A stretch of DNA of 64,000 nucleotides from positions 1 to 64,000 of the forward strand of contig NZ_JXTE01000009.1 in the NCBI RefSeq assembly GCF_000972385.1, written 5' to 3'. Positions 23,743 through 32,770 of the stretch are shown here, one piece after another. Under the pieces are notes generated by a model that was not told the DNA's origin, ran no database searches, and was given only the letters and a program-made list of their open reading frames with translations. Position 1 is the stretch's first letter; every line of letters starts with the position of its first letter. A program made the position numbers and the translations under genes. The stretch is from Streptomyces sp. WM6386. Its GTDB lineage: Bacteria; Actinomycetota; Actinomycetes; Streptomycetales; Streptomycetaceae.

Positions 23743-25083
23743 ATGAAGATCAGCATCCGCAGAAGCAGGCGAGCCGCCGTGGCGGTCGCCCTGGGCTCCG
23801 TCCTCGCGCTGACCGCCACCGCCTGCGGTGACGACGGCAGCAGCACGGGTGACAAGGGCGACGACGGCAGCGGCACGGGCAAGATCGTCTTCTGGGACAA
23901 CAACGGTGGTGTCCGCACCGACATCTGGAAGGAGGTCATCGCCGACTTCGAGAAGGCGAACCCGAAGATCGACGTCGAGTACGTCGGTATCCCCTCCACC
24001 GACTACCAGTCCAAGGTGGACACCGCCATCCAGGCCGACAGCCTGCCGGACGTCGGTGGCGTCGGCGCGGCGATGCTCGCGGGGTTCTCCGCCCAGGGCG
24101 CGCTGGAACCGCTGGACAACCGGCTCGCCAAGTCCTCGCTCAACGGCAAGCTCAACGAGGACATGGTCGAGTCGCTGACGGCCGCCGGCGGCGGTGACGG
24201 CCGGCTCTACTCGATCCCGACCTCCGCGAACAACGGTGTGCTCTACTACCGCACCGACCTGTTCAAGAAGGCGGGCCTGGACGAGCCGGCCACATGGGAC
24301 AAGTTCTACGAGGCGGCGGACAAGCTCACCGACGCCGGCAAGAACGAGTTCGGCTACACGATCCGCGGCGGCGCCGGGTCCATCGCGCAGGCACTGGACG
24401 CGATGTACGGGCAGTCCGGGCTCACGTCGTTCTGGAACGGCGACAAGACCACGGTCAACGACCCGAAGAACGTGGAGGCGCTGGAGAAGTACGCGGCGCT
24501 CTTCAAGAAGGACACCCCGGCCGCCGACCTCAACAACGACTTCACCAAGATGGTCGCCCAGTGGGATTCCGGCACGATCGGAATGCTGAACCACAACCTG
24601 GGGTCGTACCAGGACCATGTGAAGGCGCTCGGCGTCGAGAAGTTCCGGGGTATTCCGCAGCCGACCGGGGCCGACGGAAAGCGGGTCCAGGTCTCCAACC
24701 CCGTTGACGGCATCGGCCTGTTCAAGAGCTCCAAGAACAAGGACGCGGCCTGGAAGTTCATCGAGTTCGCGCTGTCGCACGCGGAGAACTCGAAGTTCAA
24801 CGAGTCCGCGGGGCAGGTGCCCGCGAACAACGAGGCGGCGCAGGACGCGTGGATCTCGAAGGCCGAGCCGACCAAGCTGGCCGCGGCCGCGCTGACCGAC
24901 GGTTCCACCAGCATTGTCCAGCTGCCGTACTACCTGCCCGACTGGGGCACCATCTCGAAGGCCGACAACGAGCCGAACTTCCAGAAGGTGCTGCTCGGGA
25001 AGATGAGCGCTAAGGACTTCCTCGACACGCTGGCGGACCAGCTGAACGAGGCTCAGGCCGAGTGGAAGTCGCAGAACGGCTAA
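23743..25083 (+). CDS. extracellular sugar-binding lipoprotein
   Basis: Family 1 solute-binding protein of 446 residues. The N-terminus is basic (MKISIRRSRRAAVAVALG) with lipobox TATAC (Cys at about residue 28) and a Gly/Asp/Ser linker, so it should be lipid-anchored. The mature protein has the fold's hallmarks: IVFWDNNGGVRTDIWKEVIADFEKANPKI, SLPDVGGVGAAML, YSIPTSANNGVLYYRTDLFKKAG. It is the only binding protein near the permeases at 14.6-16.4 kb and should serve them, although five genes separate it from them. Likely ligands are oligogalacturonides or arabino-oligosaccharides released by the adjacent enzymes. It begins 78 bases after the PL1-CE8 stop. Confidence 0.87.
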   Translation: MKISIRRSRRAAVAVALGSVLALTATACGDDGSSTGDKGDDGSGTGKIVFWDNNGGVRTDIWKEVIADFEKANPKIDVEYVGIPSTDYQSKVDTAIQADSLPDVGGVGAAMLAGFSAQGALEPLDNRLAKSSLNGKLNEDMVESLTAAGGGDGRLYSIPTSANNGVLYYRTDLFKKAGLDEPATWDKFYEAADKLTDAGKNEFGYTIRGGAGSIAQALDAMYGQSGLTSFWNGDKTTVNDPKNVEALEKYAALFKKDTPAADLNNDFTKMVAQWDSGTIGMLNHNLGSYQDHVKALGVEKFRGIPQPTGADGKRVQVSNPVDGIGLFKSSKNKDAAWKFIEFALSHAENSKFNESAGQVPANNEAAQDAWISKAEPTKLAAAALTDGSTSIVQLPYYLPDWGTISKADNEPNFQKVLLGKMSAKDFLDTLADQLNEAQAEWKSQNG

Positions 25084-25127
25084 GAGTTCGGGTGGTTGGG
25101 GTTGTGGGGAGCTGCCGGCCGGTTGGG

Positions 25128-25157
25128 GCTGGTCGCGCAGTTCCCCGCGCCCCTAGG
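25128..25157. repeat. dispersed short repeat (GCGCAGTTCCCCGCGCCCC core)
   Basis: GCTGGTCGCGCAGTTCCCCG then CGCCCCTAGGG, ending 22 bases before the GTG of the acetylesterase gene. It is nearly identical to 6301-6336. Confidence 0.75.
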
Positions 25158-25179
25158 GACGTCAACGAAAGGCATTCCT

Positions 25180-25977
25180 GTGTCACTTACCCGCAGACAG
25201 GTCACCACAGCGGCCCTCGCCGCCGTTCCGCTCTCCTTCGCGGCCACCGGTACCGCTTCCGCCGGAAGCCGTCGGCCCCGGACGATCTACATCGCCGGTG
25301 ATTCCACCGCCGCTCAGAAATACGCCGACGCCGCTCCCGAGACCGGGTGGGGTATGGCGCTTCCGTTCTTCCTTCACAAGGACCGGCCCGTTTCCAATCA
25401 CGCGGTGAACGGGCGGAGTTCGAAGAGTTTCGTCGATGAAGGTCGGCTCGATGTCGTTCTCGGGGCCATCCGGCCCGGGGATTTCCTGCTCATCCAGTTC
25501 GCGCACAACGACGAGAAGGTCGCCGATCCGACTCGGTACACCGAGCCCTGGACGACGTATCAGGACTGTCTGCGGCTCTATATCGACGGTGCCCGCGCCC
25601 GTGGGGCCCGGCCCGTGCTCGCGACCTCTGTGGAGCGCCGGAAGTTCGACACGGCCGGCAACGCCGTGCCGACCCACGGCGACTACCCGGCGTCGATGCG
25701 TGCGCTCGCCGAGGAGGAGCGGGTCGCGCTGCTCGACATCCAGGCACTGTCCCTCGCGCTGTGGCAGAAGCTCGGGGTCGAGGAGACGAAGACGTACTTC
25801 AACTGGACCGCGACCGAGCAGGACAACACGCACTTCAACCCGCCCGGTGCCATCGCCGTGGCGCGGCTCGTGGCGCAGGAGCTGCTGCGCACCCGGGTGC
25901 TGCGCCCGCAGGACGTGCGGCGGCTCGACCAGGAGATCCCCACGTCCTGGATCACCTGGCCCGAAGCCACCGCGTAA
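25180..25977 (+). CDS. rhamnogalacturonan acetylesterase-like SGNH hydrolase (CE12)
   Basis: Secreted GDSL-type esterase of 265 residues. The GTG at 25180 is chosen because GAAAGG lies 8 bases upstream and the product then starts with a signal (VSLTRRQVTTAALAAVPLSFAATGTASA); the longer frame would include a dispersed repeat. The catalytic Ser is in IAGDSTAAQ (about residue 42), the oxyanion Gly/Asn in NHAVNGRSSKSF, Asn in QFAHNDEK, and Asp/His in DNTHFNPPGA (about 224-229). This set matches CE12 rhamnogalacturonan acetylesterases, which remove acetyl groups from the rhamnogalacturonan I backbone. That clears the way for the PL4 lyase encoded at 37.3 kb. Confidence 0.87.
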   Translation: MSLTRRQVTTAALAAVPLSFAATGTASAGSRRPRTIYIAGDSTAAQKYADAAPETGWGMALPFFLHKDRPVSNHAVNGRSSKSFVDEGRLDVVLGAIRPGDFLLIQFAHNDEKVADPTRYTEPWTTYQDCLRLYIDGARARGARPVLATSVERRKFDTAGNAVPTHGDYPASMRALAEEERVALLDIQALSLALWQKLGVEETKTYFNWTATEQDNTHFNPPGAIAVARLVAQELLRTRVLRPQDVRRLDQEIPTSWITWPEATA

Positions 25978-26007
25978 CCCCTCTGAACCGGAAGAGAGAG
26001 CCGCACA

Positions 26008-27339
26008 ATGAGCACACAGAAATGGCATGGGCATGACATAGCGGCCAAGGTGGCGCGTGCCGCCGCCGTCGTCGGCTGCACCGCGCTCGTGCTGACCGTC
26101 ACCGGACCCGGCGCCCAGGCGAGCGGTCGTGACGTCGCCCGGCAGACCCTCCCGGCCGGTGACGGCTGGGGTTCCTACGGGACGGGGACCACCGGTGGCG
26201 CCGAGGCCGACGCCGCCCACGTCCACACCGTCTCCACCTGGGCCGAGTTCAAGGCCGCCCTGGCCGCCGGCGGAGACGCGCCGAAGATCATCAAGGTCAA
26301 GGGGACGATCGACGCCGTCTCCGAGGGCTGCGACGCCTTCGCCGCCGCCGGATACGACTTCGACGCCTACCTCGCCAAGTACGCGCCGGAGACCTGGGGG
26401 CTCGACACCGACCTCAGCGCCGAGCCCGACGACAGCCCCGAGGGGCTGCGCCGCACCTCGGCCGCCAACCAGGACAAGGCCATCAAGGCCAACGTCCCCT
26501 CCAACACCACGATCATCGGCATCGGCAAGAACGCCGGGATCAAGGGCGCCAGCCTCCAGATCAAGGCCGTCGACAACGTCATCATCCGCAACCTCGCCTT
26601 CGAGAGCCCCATCGACTGCTTCCCGCAGTGGGACCCGACCGACGGCGCCAACGGCAACTGGAACTCCGAGTACGACACCGCCGTCGTCTACGGCTCCACC
26701 CATGTGTGGATGGACCACAACACCTTTACCGACGGCGCCCACCCCGACAGCGCCGCGCCGACCTACTTCGGCATGCTCTACCAGCAGCACGACGGGGAGC
26801 TGGACATCGTCCGCGGCTCCAACTACGTCACCGCCTCCTGGAACGTCTTCACCGAGCACGACAAGACGATCCTGATCGGCAACAGCGACAGCGAGTCCAC
26901 GGCGGTGGGCGACCGGGGCAAGCTCAAGGTCACCTTCCACCACAACCAGTTCTCCGACCTCGTCGAGCGGGCCCCACGCGTGCGGTTCGGGCAGGTCGAC
27001 TCCTACAACAACCACTTCGTGGCCAACGAGGACTACGCCTACAGCTTCGGCATCGGCAAGGAGTCCCAACTCGTCGCCGAGCACAACGCGTTCACACTGC
27101 CGCAGGGGGTCAGCGCGGCCAAGGTGCTCAAGCGCTGGAACGTCTCCCCGGTCACCGCCGCCGACAACTACGTCAACGGCGAGCTCACCGACCTGATCGC
27201 CGTCCACAACGCCGAGATCCCCGCCGAGGCCCTCGAGTCCGGCGCCGGCTGGACACCGACCCTGCGCACGAAGATCGACCCGGTCAAGAAGGTCCCCGGG
27301 ATCGTCGACCGCGGCGCCGGCGCCGGCCGCATCTGCTGA
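26008..27339 (+). CDS. secreted pectate lyase, PL1 family (second copy)
   Basis: PL1 lyase of 443 residues with a long signal region ending near PGAQA (about residue 38). The core is close to the 16.85-kb enzyme: SNTTIIGIGKNAGIKGASLQI, NVIIRNLAFESPIDCFPQWDP, HVWMDHNTFTDGAHPD (about 231), HDGELDIVRGSNYVTASW, ERAPRVRFGQVDSYNN (about 319-334). Catalytic and Ca2+ residues are all present. An extra insertion (ETWGLDTDLSAEPDDSPEGL) lies before the first PL1 block, as in the paralogue. The RBS is GAGAGA. It sits between the acetylesterase and the pectinesterases and should cut polygalacturonate after CE8 demethylation. Confidence 0.9.
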   Translation: MSTQKWHGHDIAAKVARAAAVVGCTALVLTVTGPGAQASGRDVARQTLPAGDGWGSYGTGTTGGAEADAAHVHTVSTWAEFKAALAAGGDAPKIIKVKGTIDAVSEGCDAFAAAGYDFDAYLAKYAPETWGLDTDLSAEPDDSPEGLRRTSAANQDKAIKANVPSNTTIIGIGKNAGIKGASLQIKAVDNVIIRNLAFESPIDCFPQWDPTDGANGNWNSEYDTAVVYGSTHVWMDHNTFTDGAHPDSAAPTYFGMLYQQHDGELDIVRGSNYVTASWNVFTEHDKTILIGNSDSESTAVGDRGKLKVTFHHNQFSDLVERAPRVRFGQVDSYNNHFVANEDYAYSFGIGKESQLVAEHNAFTLPQGVSAAKVLKRWNVSPVTAADNYVNGELTDLIAVHNAEIPAEALESGAGWTPTLRTKIDPVKKVPGIVDRGAGAGRIC

Positions 27340-27478
27340 CACCCGCCTCCTGAACGGCCGGGGCGGCCCGCACCGCACTCACCACCTCGAGCGCGCCCGC
27401 CCGCCCCGGCCCACACCCCCCACGGCGAGGAAACACCACGCACATCCCCGAAGAGCCGCACAGCCAAGGAGCCTTTCC

Positions 27479-28609
27479 ATGCGCTCGCCCCACCGCCGAC
27501 TCCCCCTGTCCAGAAGGGGCTTCCTGACCGCGAGCGCCGGTGCGGCCGCCGCGCTCGGCCTCGCGCCCGCGCCCGCCTCCGCGGGCGGCCGGCGCCCCTT
27601 CGGCCGGTTCGGTTCCCCGGCCGCCCGGCTGACCCCGACCACGCTCTACGTCGACACTCAGGGCCGCGGCGACTTCACCACCGTCCAGGCCGCCGTCACC
27701 ACGGTCACCGCCACCGGGTACACCCTGGTCCTCGCCCCCGGTGTCTACCGGGAGACGGTCGCCGTCGCGGCCACCGCCACCGAGCTGACCTGGATCGGCG
27801 CGAGCGAGGATCCGCGTGACGTCGTCATCGTCTACGACAACGCCGCCGGCACCCCCAAGCCCGACGGCTCGGGCACCTACGGCACCACCGGATCGGCCAC
27901 CACCCTGGTCCGCCCCGACGGCTTCACCGCCCGCTGGATCACCTTCGCCAACGACTGGCTGCGCGCCGACCACCCGGGCGTGTCCGGCACCCAGGCCGTC
28001 GCCATCAAGGTGCTGGGCGACCGCTCGGCCTTCCACCACTGCCGCTTCCTGGGCCACCAGGACACCCTGTACGCGGACTCCGCCGCCCTGGCCGTCTTCG
28101 CCCGCCAGTACTTCTCGCACTGTTACGTGGAGGGCGACGTCGACTTCGTCTTCGGCCGGGGCACCTCCGTGTTCGAGCAGTGCCACTTCCGTACGCTGAC
28201 CCGCACCGACCTGGCCTCCGCCCCGTACGGCTTCGTCTTCGCGCCGTCCACGGCAGGCGCCAACCCGCTCGGCTACCTGGTCACCAGGAGCCGCATCAGC
28301 AGCGAGGCCCCCGACGCCTACTACAAGCTGGCCCGCCCCTGGGTGCCCAGCTCCGACACCACCGCCCGCCCCGGTCTCACCGTCCGGGACAGCCGGCTCG
28401 GCGCGGGCATCGACGCGGTCGCGCCCTACGCCAACATGTCGGACAGCTTCCCCTGGCAGAGCCAGCGTTTCGCCGAGTACCGCAACACAGGACCCGGCGC
28501 GGTGATCACGGTCCCCGAGAACCGGCCCCAACTCACCGACGACCAGGCCGAGTCGGCGACCCGCGCCGCCTACCTCGGCGACTGGCAGCCGTGGAAGCAG
28601 GGGTGCTGA
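27479..28609 (+). CDS. secreted pectinesterase, CE8 family (first of tandem pair)
   Basis: Pectin methylesterase of 376 residues with a Tat-type signal (RRLPLSRRGFLTASAG, cleavage near ASA at about residue 36). The beta-helix core has DTQGRGDFTTVQAAV, GHQDTLY (about 192, Gln and acid/base Asp), VEGDVDFVFGRG (about 217, nucleophile Asp) and LARPWVPS (about 283, Arg). It removes methyl esters from homogalacturonan, releasing methanol and exposing sites for PL1, PL3 and PL9. The downstream gene starts 1 base after its stop and is a paralogue with the same motif spacing, so the pair arose by tandem duplication. Confidence 0.9.
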   Translation: MRSPHRRLPLSRRGFLTASAGAAAALGLAPAPASAGGRRPFGRFGSPAARLTPTTLYVDTQGRGDFTTVQAAVTTVTATGYTLVLAPGVYRETVAVAATATELTWIGASEDPRDVVIVYDNAAGTPKPDGSGTYGTTGSATTLVRPDGFTARWITFANDWLRADHPGVSGTQAVAIKVLGDRSAFHHCRFLGHQDTLYADSAALAVFARQYFSHCYVEGDVDFVFGRGTSVFEQCHFRTLTRTDLASAPYGFVFAPSTAGANPLGYLVTRSRISSEAPDAYYKLARPWVPSSDTTARPGLTVRDSRLGAGIDAVAPYANMSDSFPWQSQRFAEYRNTGPGAVITVPENRPQLTDDQAESATRAAYLGDWQPWKQGC

Positions 28610-28610
28610 G

Positions 28611-29639
28611 ATGCGCAGACGCACCCTTCTCGCCGCGGCTACGGGCCTGTTCGCGGCGGGAGCCGCCACGCCGGCCCTCGCCACCGGTGCCCGCCGGGTC
28701 CTGCACGTCCGCCCCGGCGACTCCGTCCAGGCGGCCGTGGACGCGGTGGACGGCCCGGGCTGGACGATCGTCGTGCACCCGGGGACGTACCGCGAGGTCG
28801 TCGACGTGCCCGCCGACAAGGCCGAGTTGACCCTGCGCGGTGCCTCCTGCGACCCCCGCGACGCCGTGATCGTCCACAACAACGCCAACGGCACGCCGAA
28901 GCCCGACGGTTCGGGCACCTACGGCACCGCGGGCTCCGCCACCTTCACCTCCGCCGCCCCCGGTCTGACCGTCCGTGACCTGACCCTCGCCAACGACTGG
29001 CTGCGCGCCGACCACCCCGACTACACCGGCACCCAGGCGGTGGCCTCGTACACCTACGGCGACCGCACCCACTTCGACAACGTCCGGCTGCTCGCCCACC
29101 AGGACACCCTGTTCGTCGAGACGACCGCGCTCACCTCCTTCGACCGGCAGTACTTCCACCGCTGCTACATCGAGGGCGACGTCGACTTCGTCTTCGGCCG
29201 GGCCACCGCCGTCTTCGAGGAGTGCCACTTCCACACCCTCCAGCGGGACGTCGCCTTCACCCCGAAGGGCATGGTCTTCGCCCCGTCCACCGCCCGCGCC
29301 AACCCCTACGGCATCCTCGCTCTGCGCTCCCGCATCACCTCGGGCGCCGAGGACGCGGCGTACAAGCTGGCCCGGCCGTGGGTCCCGTCGTACGAGACGA
29401 CCGCCTGGCCGTCCCTCGTCGTGCGGGACACCCGGATCGGGCCCGGCATCGACCCCGTCGCGCCCTACACCAACATGCGGGAGGCGTATCCCTGGCAGAC
29501 CATGCGGTTTCGGGAGTACCGCAACTCCGGCCCCGGCGCGGTGATCCCGGTGCCGGAGAACAGGCCTCAACTGACCCGGGACCAGGCCGAGTCGCACACC
29601 AAGGCCACGTATCTCGGCGACTGGCGGCCCCGTGCCTGA
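28611..29639 (+). CDS. secreted pectinesterase, CE8 family (second of tandem pair)
   Basis: Pectin methylesterase of 342 residues, starting MRRRTLLAAATGLFAAGAA with a Tat-like or Sec signal that ends near ALA (about residue 24). It has AHQDTLF (about 162), IEGDVDFVFGRA (about 186) and LARPWVPS (about 251), so all active-site positions are kept. It is shorter than its upstream neighbour at the N-terminus but aligns along the whole core, including the unusual NANGTPKPDGSGTYGT segment shared with NAAGTPKPDGSGTYGT. Only one base separates the two genes, so they are cotranscribed. Confidence 0.9.
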   Translation: MRRRTLLAAATGLFAAGAATPALATGARRVLHVRPGDSVQAAVDAVDGPGWTIVVHPGTYREVVDVPADKAELTLRGASCDPRDAVIVHNNANGTPKPDGSGTYGTAGSATFTSAAPGLTVRDLTLANDWLRADHPDYTGTQAVASYTYGDRTHFDNVRLLAHQDTLFVETTALTSFDRQYFHRCYIEGDVDFVFGRATAVFEECHFHTLQRDVAFTPKGMVFAPSTARANPYGILALRSRITSGAEDAAYKLARPWVPSYETTAWPSLVVRDTRIGPGIDPVAPYTNMREAYPWQTMRFREYRNSGPGAVIPVPENRPQLTRDQAESHTKATYLGDWRPRA

Positions 29640-29680
29640 GCGCTCCGCCGGACACGCGGTTCGTTCGCCGCGGGCCGGTG

Positions 29681-29719
29681 GGGGCCGGCCGCGCAGTTCC
29701 CCGCGCCCCTTGCGGGGCA
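29681..29719. repeat. dispersed short repeat at the 5' edge of the truncated lyase
   Basis: GGGGCCGGCCGCGCAGTTCC then CCGCGCCCCTTGCGGGGCA, matching 6301-6336 and 25128-25157. It lies just upstream of the possible GTG start of the shortened pectate lyase gene and may have displaced the original 5' region. Confidence 0.7.
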
Positions 29720-29721
29720 CG

Positions 29722-30495
29722 GTGGTGCACTCGACGCTCAGGGCCGCCGCGGCCCTCCTCGCTTGCGTGTGCCTGGCCTTCGGCTGGGCACCGCAGGCCG
29801 CCGCCACCGAGCGCGGTCCCGTCGGCTGGGCCTCCACCGGCACCGGCACCACGGGCGGGGCGGGCGGCACCGTCTGGACGGTGCGCACCCGCGCCGAGCT
29901 CAAGGAGGCCCTCGCCAACGCGGGCGATCCCACCGCGCCCAAGGTGATCCGGGCCGTGGGGGACATCAACGGCCATGAGGCGGACGACGGTTCACTGCTC
30001 GGCGAGCAGGACTACGCCCCTGGATACGACCTCGCCAAGTACATGTCCTGCTTCGGCGAGGACGGCACCACCTGGTCCGACACCCGCCACGACTACTGCA
30101 AACAGCAGCGGCAGCTGCGGCAGACCGGGTCGAACAAGGAGAAGGCCCGCTTCGGACAGGTGCATGTCGTCATCAACGTCTACCGGGGCCAGGCACCTCT
30201 CTACGCCCTGGGCGTGGGTGTGGAGTCGGCGATCTACTCCGAGCGCAATGTCTTCCGGTACGACCCGATCCTCGCCTTGGCCGCCTATGGCGGCGAGCAC
30301 TTCCACGACACCGGCTCCTGGTTCAACGGCCGCCCGGCCAGGCTGAACACGGTGGCGAGCGGCCTCGGACCGACCGACGACGTCGGCGGGGACCCGGCCG
30401 GCATCTACGACTACCGGCCGCTCACGTCCCCGGCGGCGGTCGAGCACCACGTCCTGACCCACGCCGGCGCGGGGAGGCCGTATGACCACCCCTGA
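29722..30495 (+). pseudogene. internally deleted PL1 pectate lyase
   Basis: The 257-residue frame from GTG 29722 starts with a signal peptide (AAAALLACVCLAFGWAPQAAA) and a normal PL1 N-terminus (GPVGWASTGTGTTGGAGGTVW, KYMSCFGEDGTTWSDTRHDYCKQQRQL). At about residue 136, RQTGSNKEK joins directly to ARFGQVHVVINVYRG, the C-terminal block that follows the catalytic Arg in intact enzymes. About 170-200 residues with the beta-helix strands, the VWxDH block and the Ca2+ aspartates are missing, with the frame kept. The C-terminal tail (SWFNGRPARLN...HVLTHAGAGRP) is again normal. An ATG at 29632 is an alternative start but runs through a repeat. It is very likely inactive as a lyase. Confidence 0.75.
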
Positions 30496-31531
30496 CAGCC
30501 TGTACCCGGCGTTGCGGAAGGAGCTCACCTTCCCGCTCGCCTGGGGCAATTCGCCGGTCCGGAACTTCAGTGACTGGCGGCTCGTGGCCCGCGCCAAGGT
30601 CGAGCAACACCTCCTGGTGGAGCGGCAGGACGACACACCGTACGCCCCGGAGTACGGCGTGCCGTCCCGAACCGACTCCTACATTCAGGAGTTGGTGACG
30701 CTCTCCCTCACACGGTACGAGCGTGTGCGGGGCGTCCTTCTCACCCCGCGCGGCCCCGGCCCCTTCCCCGCCGTGCTCCTCTTCCACGATCACGGATCCG
30801 AGTTCGGCATCGGCAAGGAGAAACTCGTCCGGCCCTGGTACGACGAGACCCGGCTGGCCTCCGCCCAGGCGTGGGCCGACAGGTACTTCAGTGGTCGGTT
30901 CGTGGGCGACGAGCTGGCCCGGCGCGGATATGTCGTGCTGTGCCTGGACGCCCCGGGCTGGGGGGACCGCGGCCCGATCGCCTACGACCAACAGCAGGCC
31001 CTGGCCGGCAACTTCTACCATCTCGGCTCCTCGCTCGCCGGACTCATGGCCCGCGAGGACGCCCGCGCCGCCGGCTTCCTGGCCGGCCTGAAGCGCGTGC
31101 GCCGGGTCGGGGCCCTCGGCTTCTCCATGGGCGCCTACCGCGCCTGGCAGACCGCCGCGCTCAGCCACGACATCGCGGCCACCGCCGCCGTCTGCTGGAT
31201 GACCGGCCTCAGGGAAATGATGGTGCCCGGCAACAACACGCTGCGCGGGCAGTCGTCGTACTACATGCTCCACCCGGGCCTGTCCCGGTTCCTCGACTTC
31301 CCCGACGTGGCGAGCATCGCCGCCCCCAGGCCGATGCTCTTCTTCGACGGCGGGCTCGACCCGCTGTTCCCCGCCGACGGTGTCCAAGTCGCGTACGACA
31401 CGTTGCGCGCCGTCTGGCACTCGTGCCACGCCGAGGAGCGGTTGCGTCTGAAGACCTGGCCCGATCTCGGCCATGTCTTCGTCGACCGCATGCAGGACGA
31501 GGTCTTCCACTGGCTCGACCACGTCCTCTGA
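30482..31531 (+). CDS. alpha/beta hydrolase (dienelactone hydrolase/acetyl esterase-like)
   Basis: Protein of 349 residues overlapping the truncated lyase by 14 bases. It has an alpha/beta hydrolase core: PFPAVLLFHDHGSEFG (oxyanion region, about 97-112), LCLDAPGWGDRG, the nucleophile elbow GALGFSMGAYRAW (Ser at about residue 215), FFDGGLDPLFPADG with the acid Asp (about 287-291), and a C-terminal LGHVFVDRM His (about 328). No obvious signal peptide, so it is probably cytoplasmic. The long N-terminal extension resembles the Abhydrolase_7/acetyl-xylan-esterase-like group. Its place among pectinases suggests de-esterification of imported pectin oligosaccharides; the acyl group is unknown. Confidence 0.8.
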   Translation: MTTPDSLYPALRKELTFPLAWGNSPVRNFSDWRLVARAKVEQHLLVERQDDTPYAPEYGVPSRTDSYIQELVTLSLTRYERVRGVLLTPRGPGPFPAVLLFHDHGSEFGIGKEKLVRPWYDETRLASAQAWADRYFSGRFVGDELARRGYVVLCLDAPGWGDRGPIAYDQQQALAGNFYHLGSSLAGLMAREDARAAGFLAGLKRVRRVGALGFSMGAYRAWQTAALSHDIAATAAVCWMTGLREMMVPGNNTLRGQSSYYMLHPGLSRFLDFPDVASIAAPRPMLFFDGGLDPLFPADGVQVAYDTLRAVWHSCHAEERLRLKTWPDLGHVFVDRMQDEVFHWLDHVL

Positions 31532-31581
31532 CTCACCGTCCCATCCCCATCCCCGTCCGAACGAGAAAAGGACCGCACTCC

Positions 31582-32694
31582 ATGTCTCGTCGTACCGCTC
31601 TGATCGCCACTACGGCCCTCGCCCTCGGCACCGCCGTCGCCGTCCTCCCCACCCAGGCGCAGGCCGCGACCGTGGTCGTGGACACCTCGGCCGAGCTGAC
31701 CAGCGCCCTGTCCGGCGCCACCGCCGGCACGGTCATCCAGGTCCGCGGCGGCACCTACTACCCGACGGCCACTCTGCAGTCCACGGCCAACGGCACCTCG
31801 TCCTCGCCGGTCCAGCTCACCGCCTACGGCTCGGAGACCGTGAAGATCGACGGCTCGAACCTGCCCGACGGCGACTGGATCTTCAAGCTGACCGCGGACT
31901 ACTGGAACGTCTCCAACATCACCTTCCAGAACTCCCCGGACAGCGCGGTCGTCTGCCAGTCCTGCACCGGCACGGTGTGGAACAACATCAAGACCATCAA
32001 CGGCGGCGACTCCGGCTTCACGCTCACCGGCGACGGGACCGTCAACAACACGGTCAAAAACATCGACTCCTACGGCCACTACGACCCCGCCAACCACGGC
32101 GAGAACGCCGACGGCATCGCCGTGAAGTTCGGCTCCGGCACCGGCAACCTGATCACCGGTGCCCGCCTCTACAACAACTCGGACGACGGTCTGGACTTCT
32201 GGTCCTTCTCCTCGCCCGTCACCGTCGAGCACACCTGGGCCATGGGCAACGGCGTCAACCGCTGGTCCGACTCGGCCTTCGCGGGTGACGGCAACGGCTA
32301 CAAGCTGGGCGGCGACGGCGAGGTCGTCGCGCACGTCATCAACAACTCGGCGGCCTGGGGCAACGCCGGCAACGGGTTCACCGAGAACTCCAACAAGGGC
32401 GCCATCGTGATCAACCGCACCACCTCCTACGCCAACAGCAAGTGGGGCTACTACTTCGCCACCGGCGCGGCCAAGCTCGGCAAGAACCTCGCCGTCAGCA
32501 ACGGCGGCGGCTCGGTCAGCAAGGGCTCCTCGGTCACCTCGGCCGGCAACAACTGGGACTCCGGCATCGCGACGCCGTCCTTCATCTCCACGAACGCGTC
32601 GACGACATACAACGCCCGCAGCTCCAGCGGCACCCTGCCGGCCACGACCTTCCTCACCACGGGCTCGACGACCATCGGCGCCACGATGAACTGA
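31582..32694 (+). CDS. secreted pectate lyase, PL9 family (first copy)
   Basis: Right-handed beta-helix lyase of 370 residues with a signal peptide ending near AQA (about residue 29). The gene starts at ATG 31582 after GAGAAAAGGA. The PL9 signature is clear: ENADGIAVKFGSGTGN (about 173-188), YNNSDDGLDFW (about 196-206, the cluster of Asp Ca2+ ligands) and GNGYKLGG (about 237-244, the Lys known as catalytic base in Pel9A). It also has ENSNKGAIVINRT and the C-terminal TFLTTGSTTIGATMN. It should depolymerise polygalacturonate, with the Lys-based beta-elimination known for PL9. A paralogue lies at 36.0 kb. Confidence 0.9.
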   Translation: MSRRTALIATTALALGTAVAVLPTQAQAATVVVDTSAELTSALSGATAGTVIQVRGGTYYPTATLQSTANGTSSSPVQLTAYGSETVKIDGSNLPDGDWIFKLTADYWNVSNITFQNSPDSAVVCQSCTGTVWNNIKTINGGDSGFTLTGDGTVNNTVKNIDSYGHYDPANHGENADGIAVKFGSGTGNLITGARLYNNSDDGLDFWSFSSPVTVEHTWAMGNGVNRWSDSAFAGDGNGYKLGGDGEVVAHVINNSAAWGNAGNGFTENSNKGAIVINRTTSYANSKWGYYFATGAAKLGKNLAVSNGGGSVSKGSSVTSAGNNWDSGIATPSFISTNASTTYNARSSSGTLPATTFLTTGSTTIGATMN

Positions 32695-32770
32695 CCCACC
32701 GGGGCGCTTGACCCGTTTTTTGCCCGGCGGGTCTCGCGCTCACCGGGGTGACGCGCGTAGAACGTCTGTC

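Noticed and set aside
21598..24780. A 1060-residue minus-strand open frame across the PL1-CE8 and binding-protein genes
   Set aside because: Gly/Val/Arg-rich composition and no domain; it is the shadow of the plus-strand genes, which carry conserved motifs and signal peptides.
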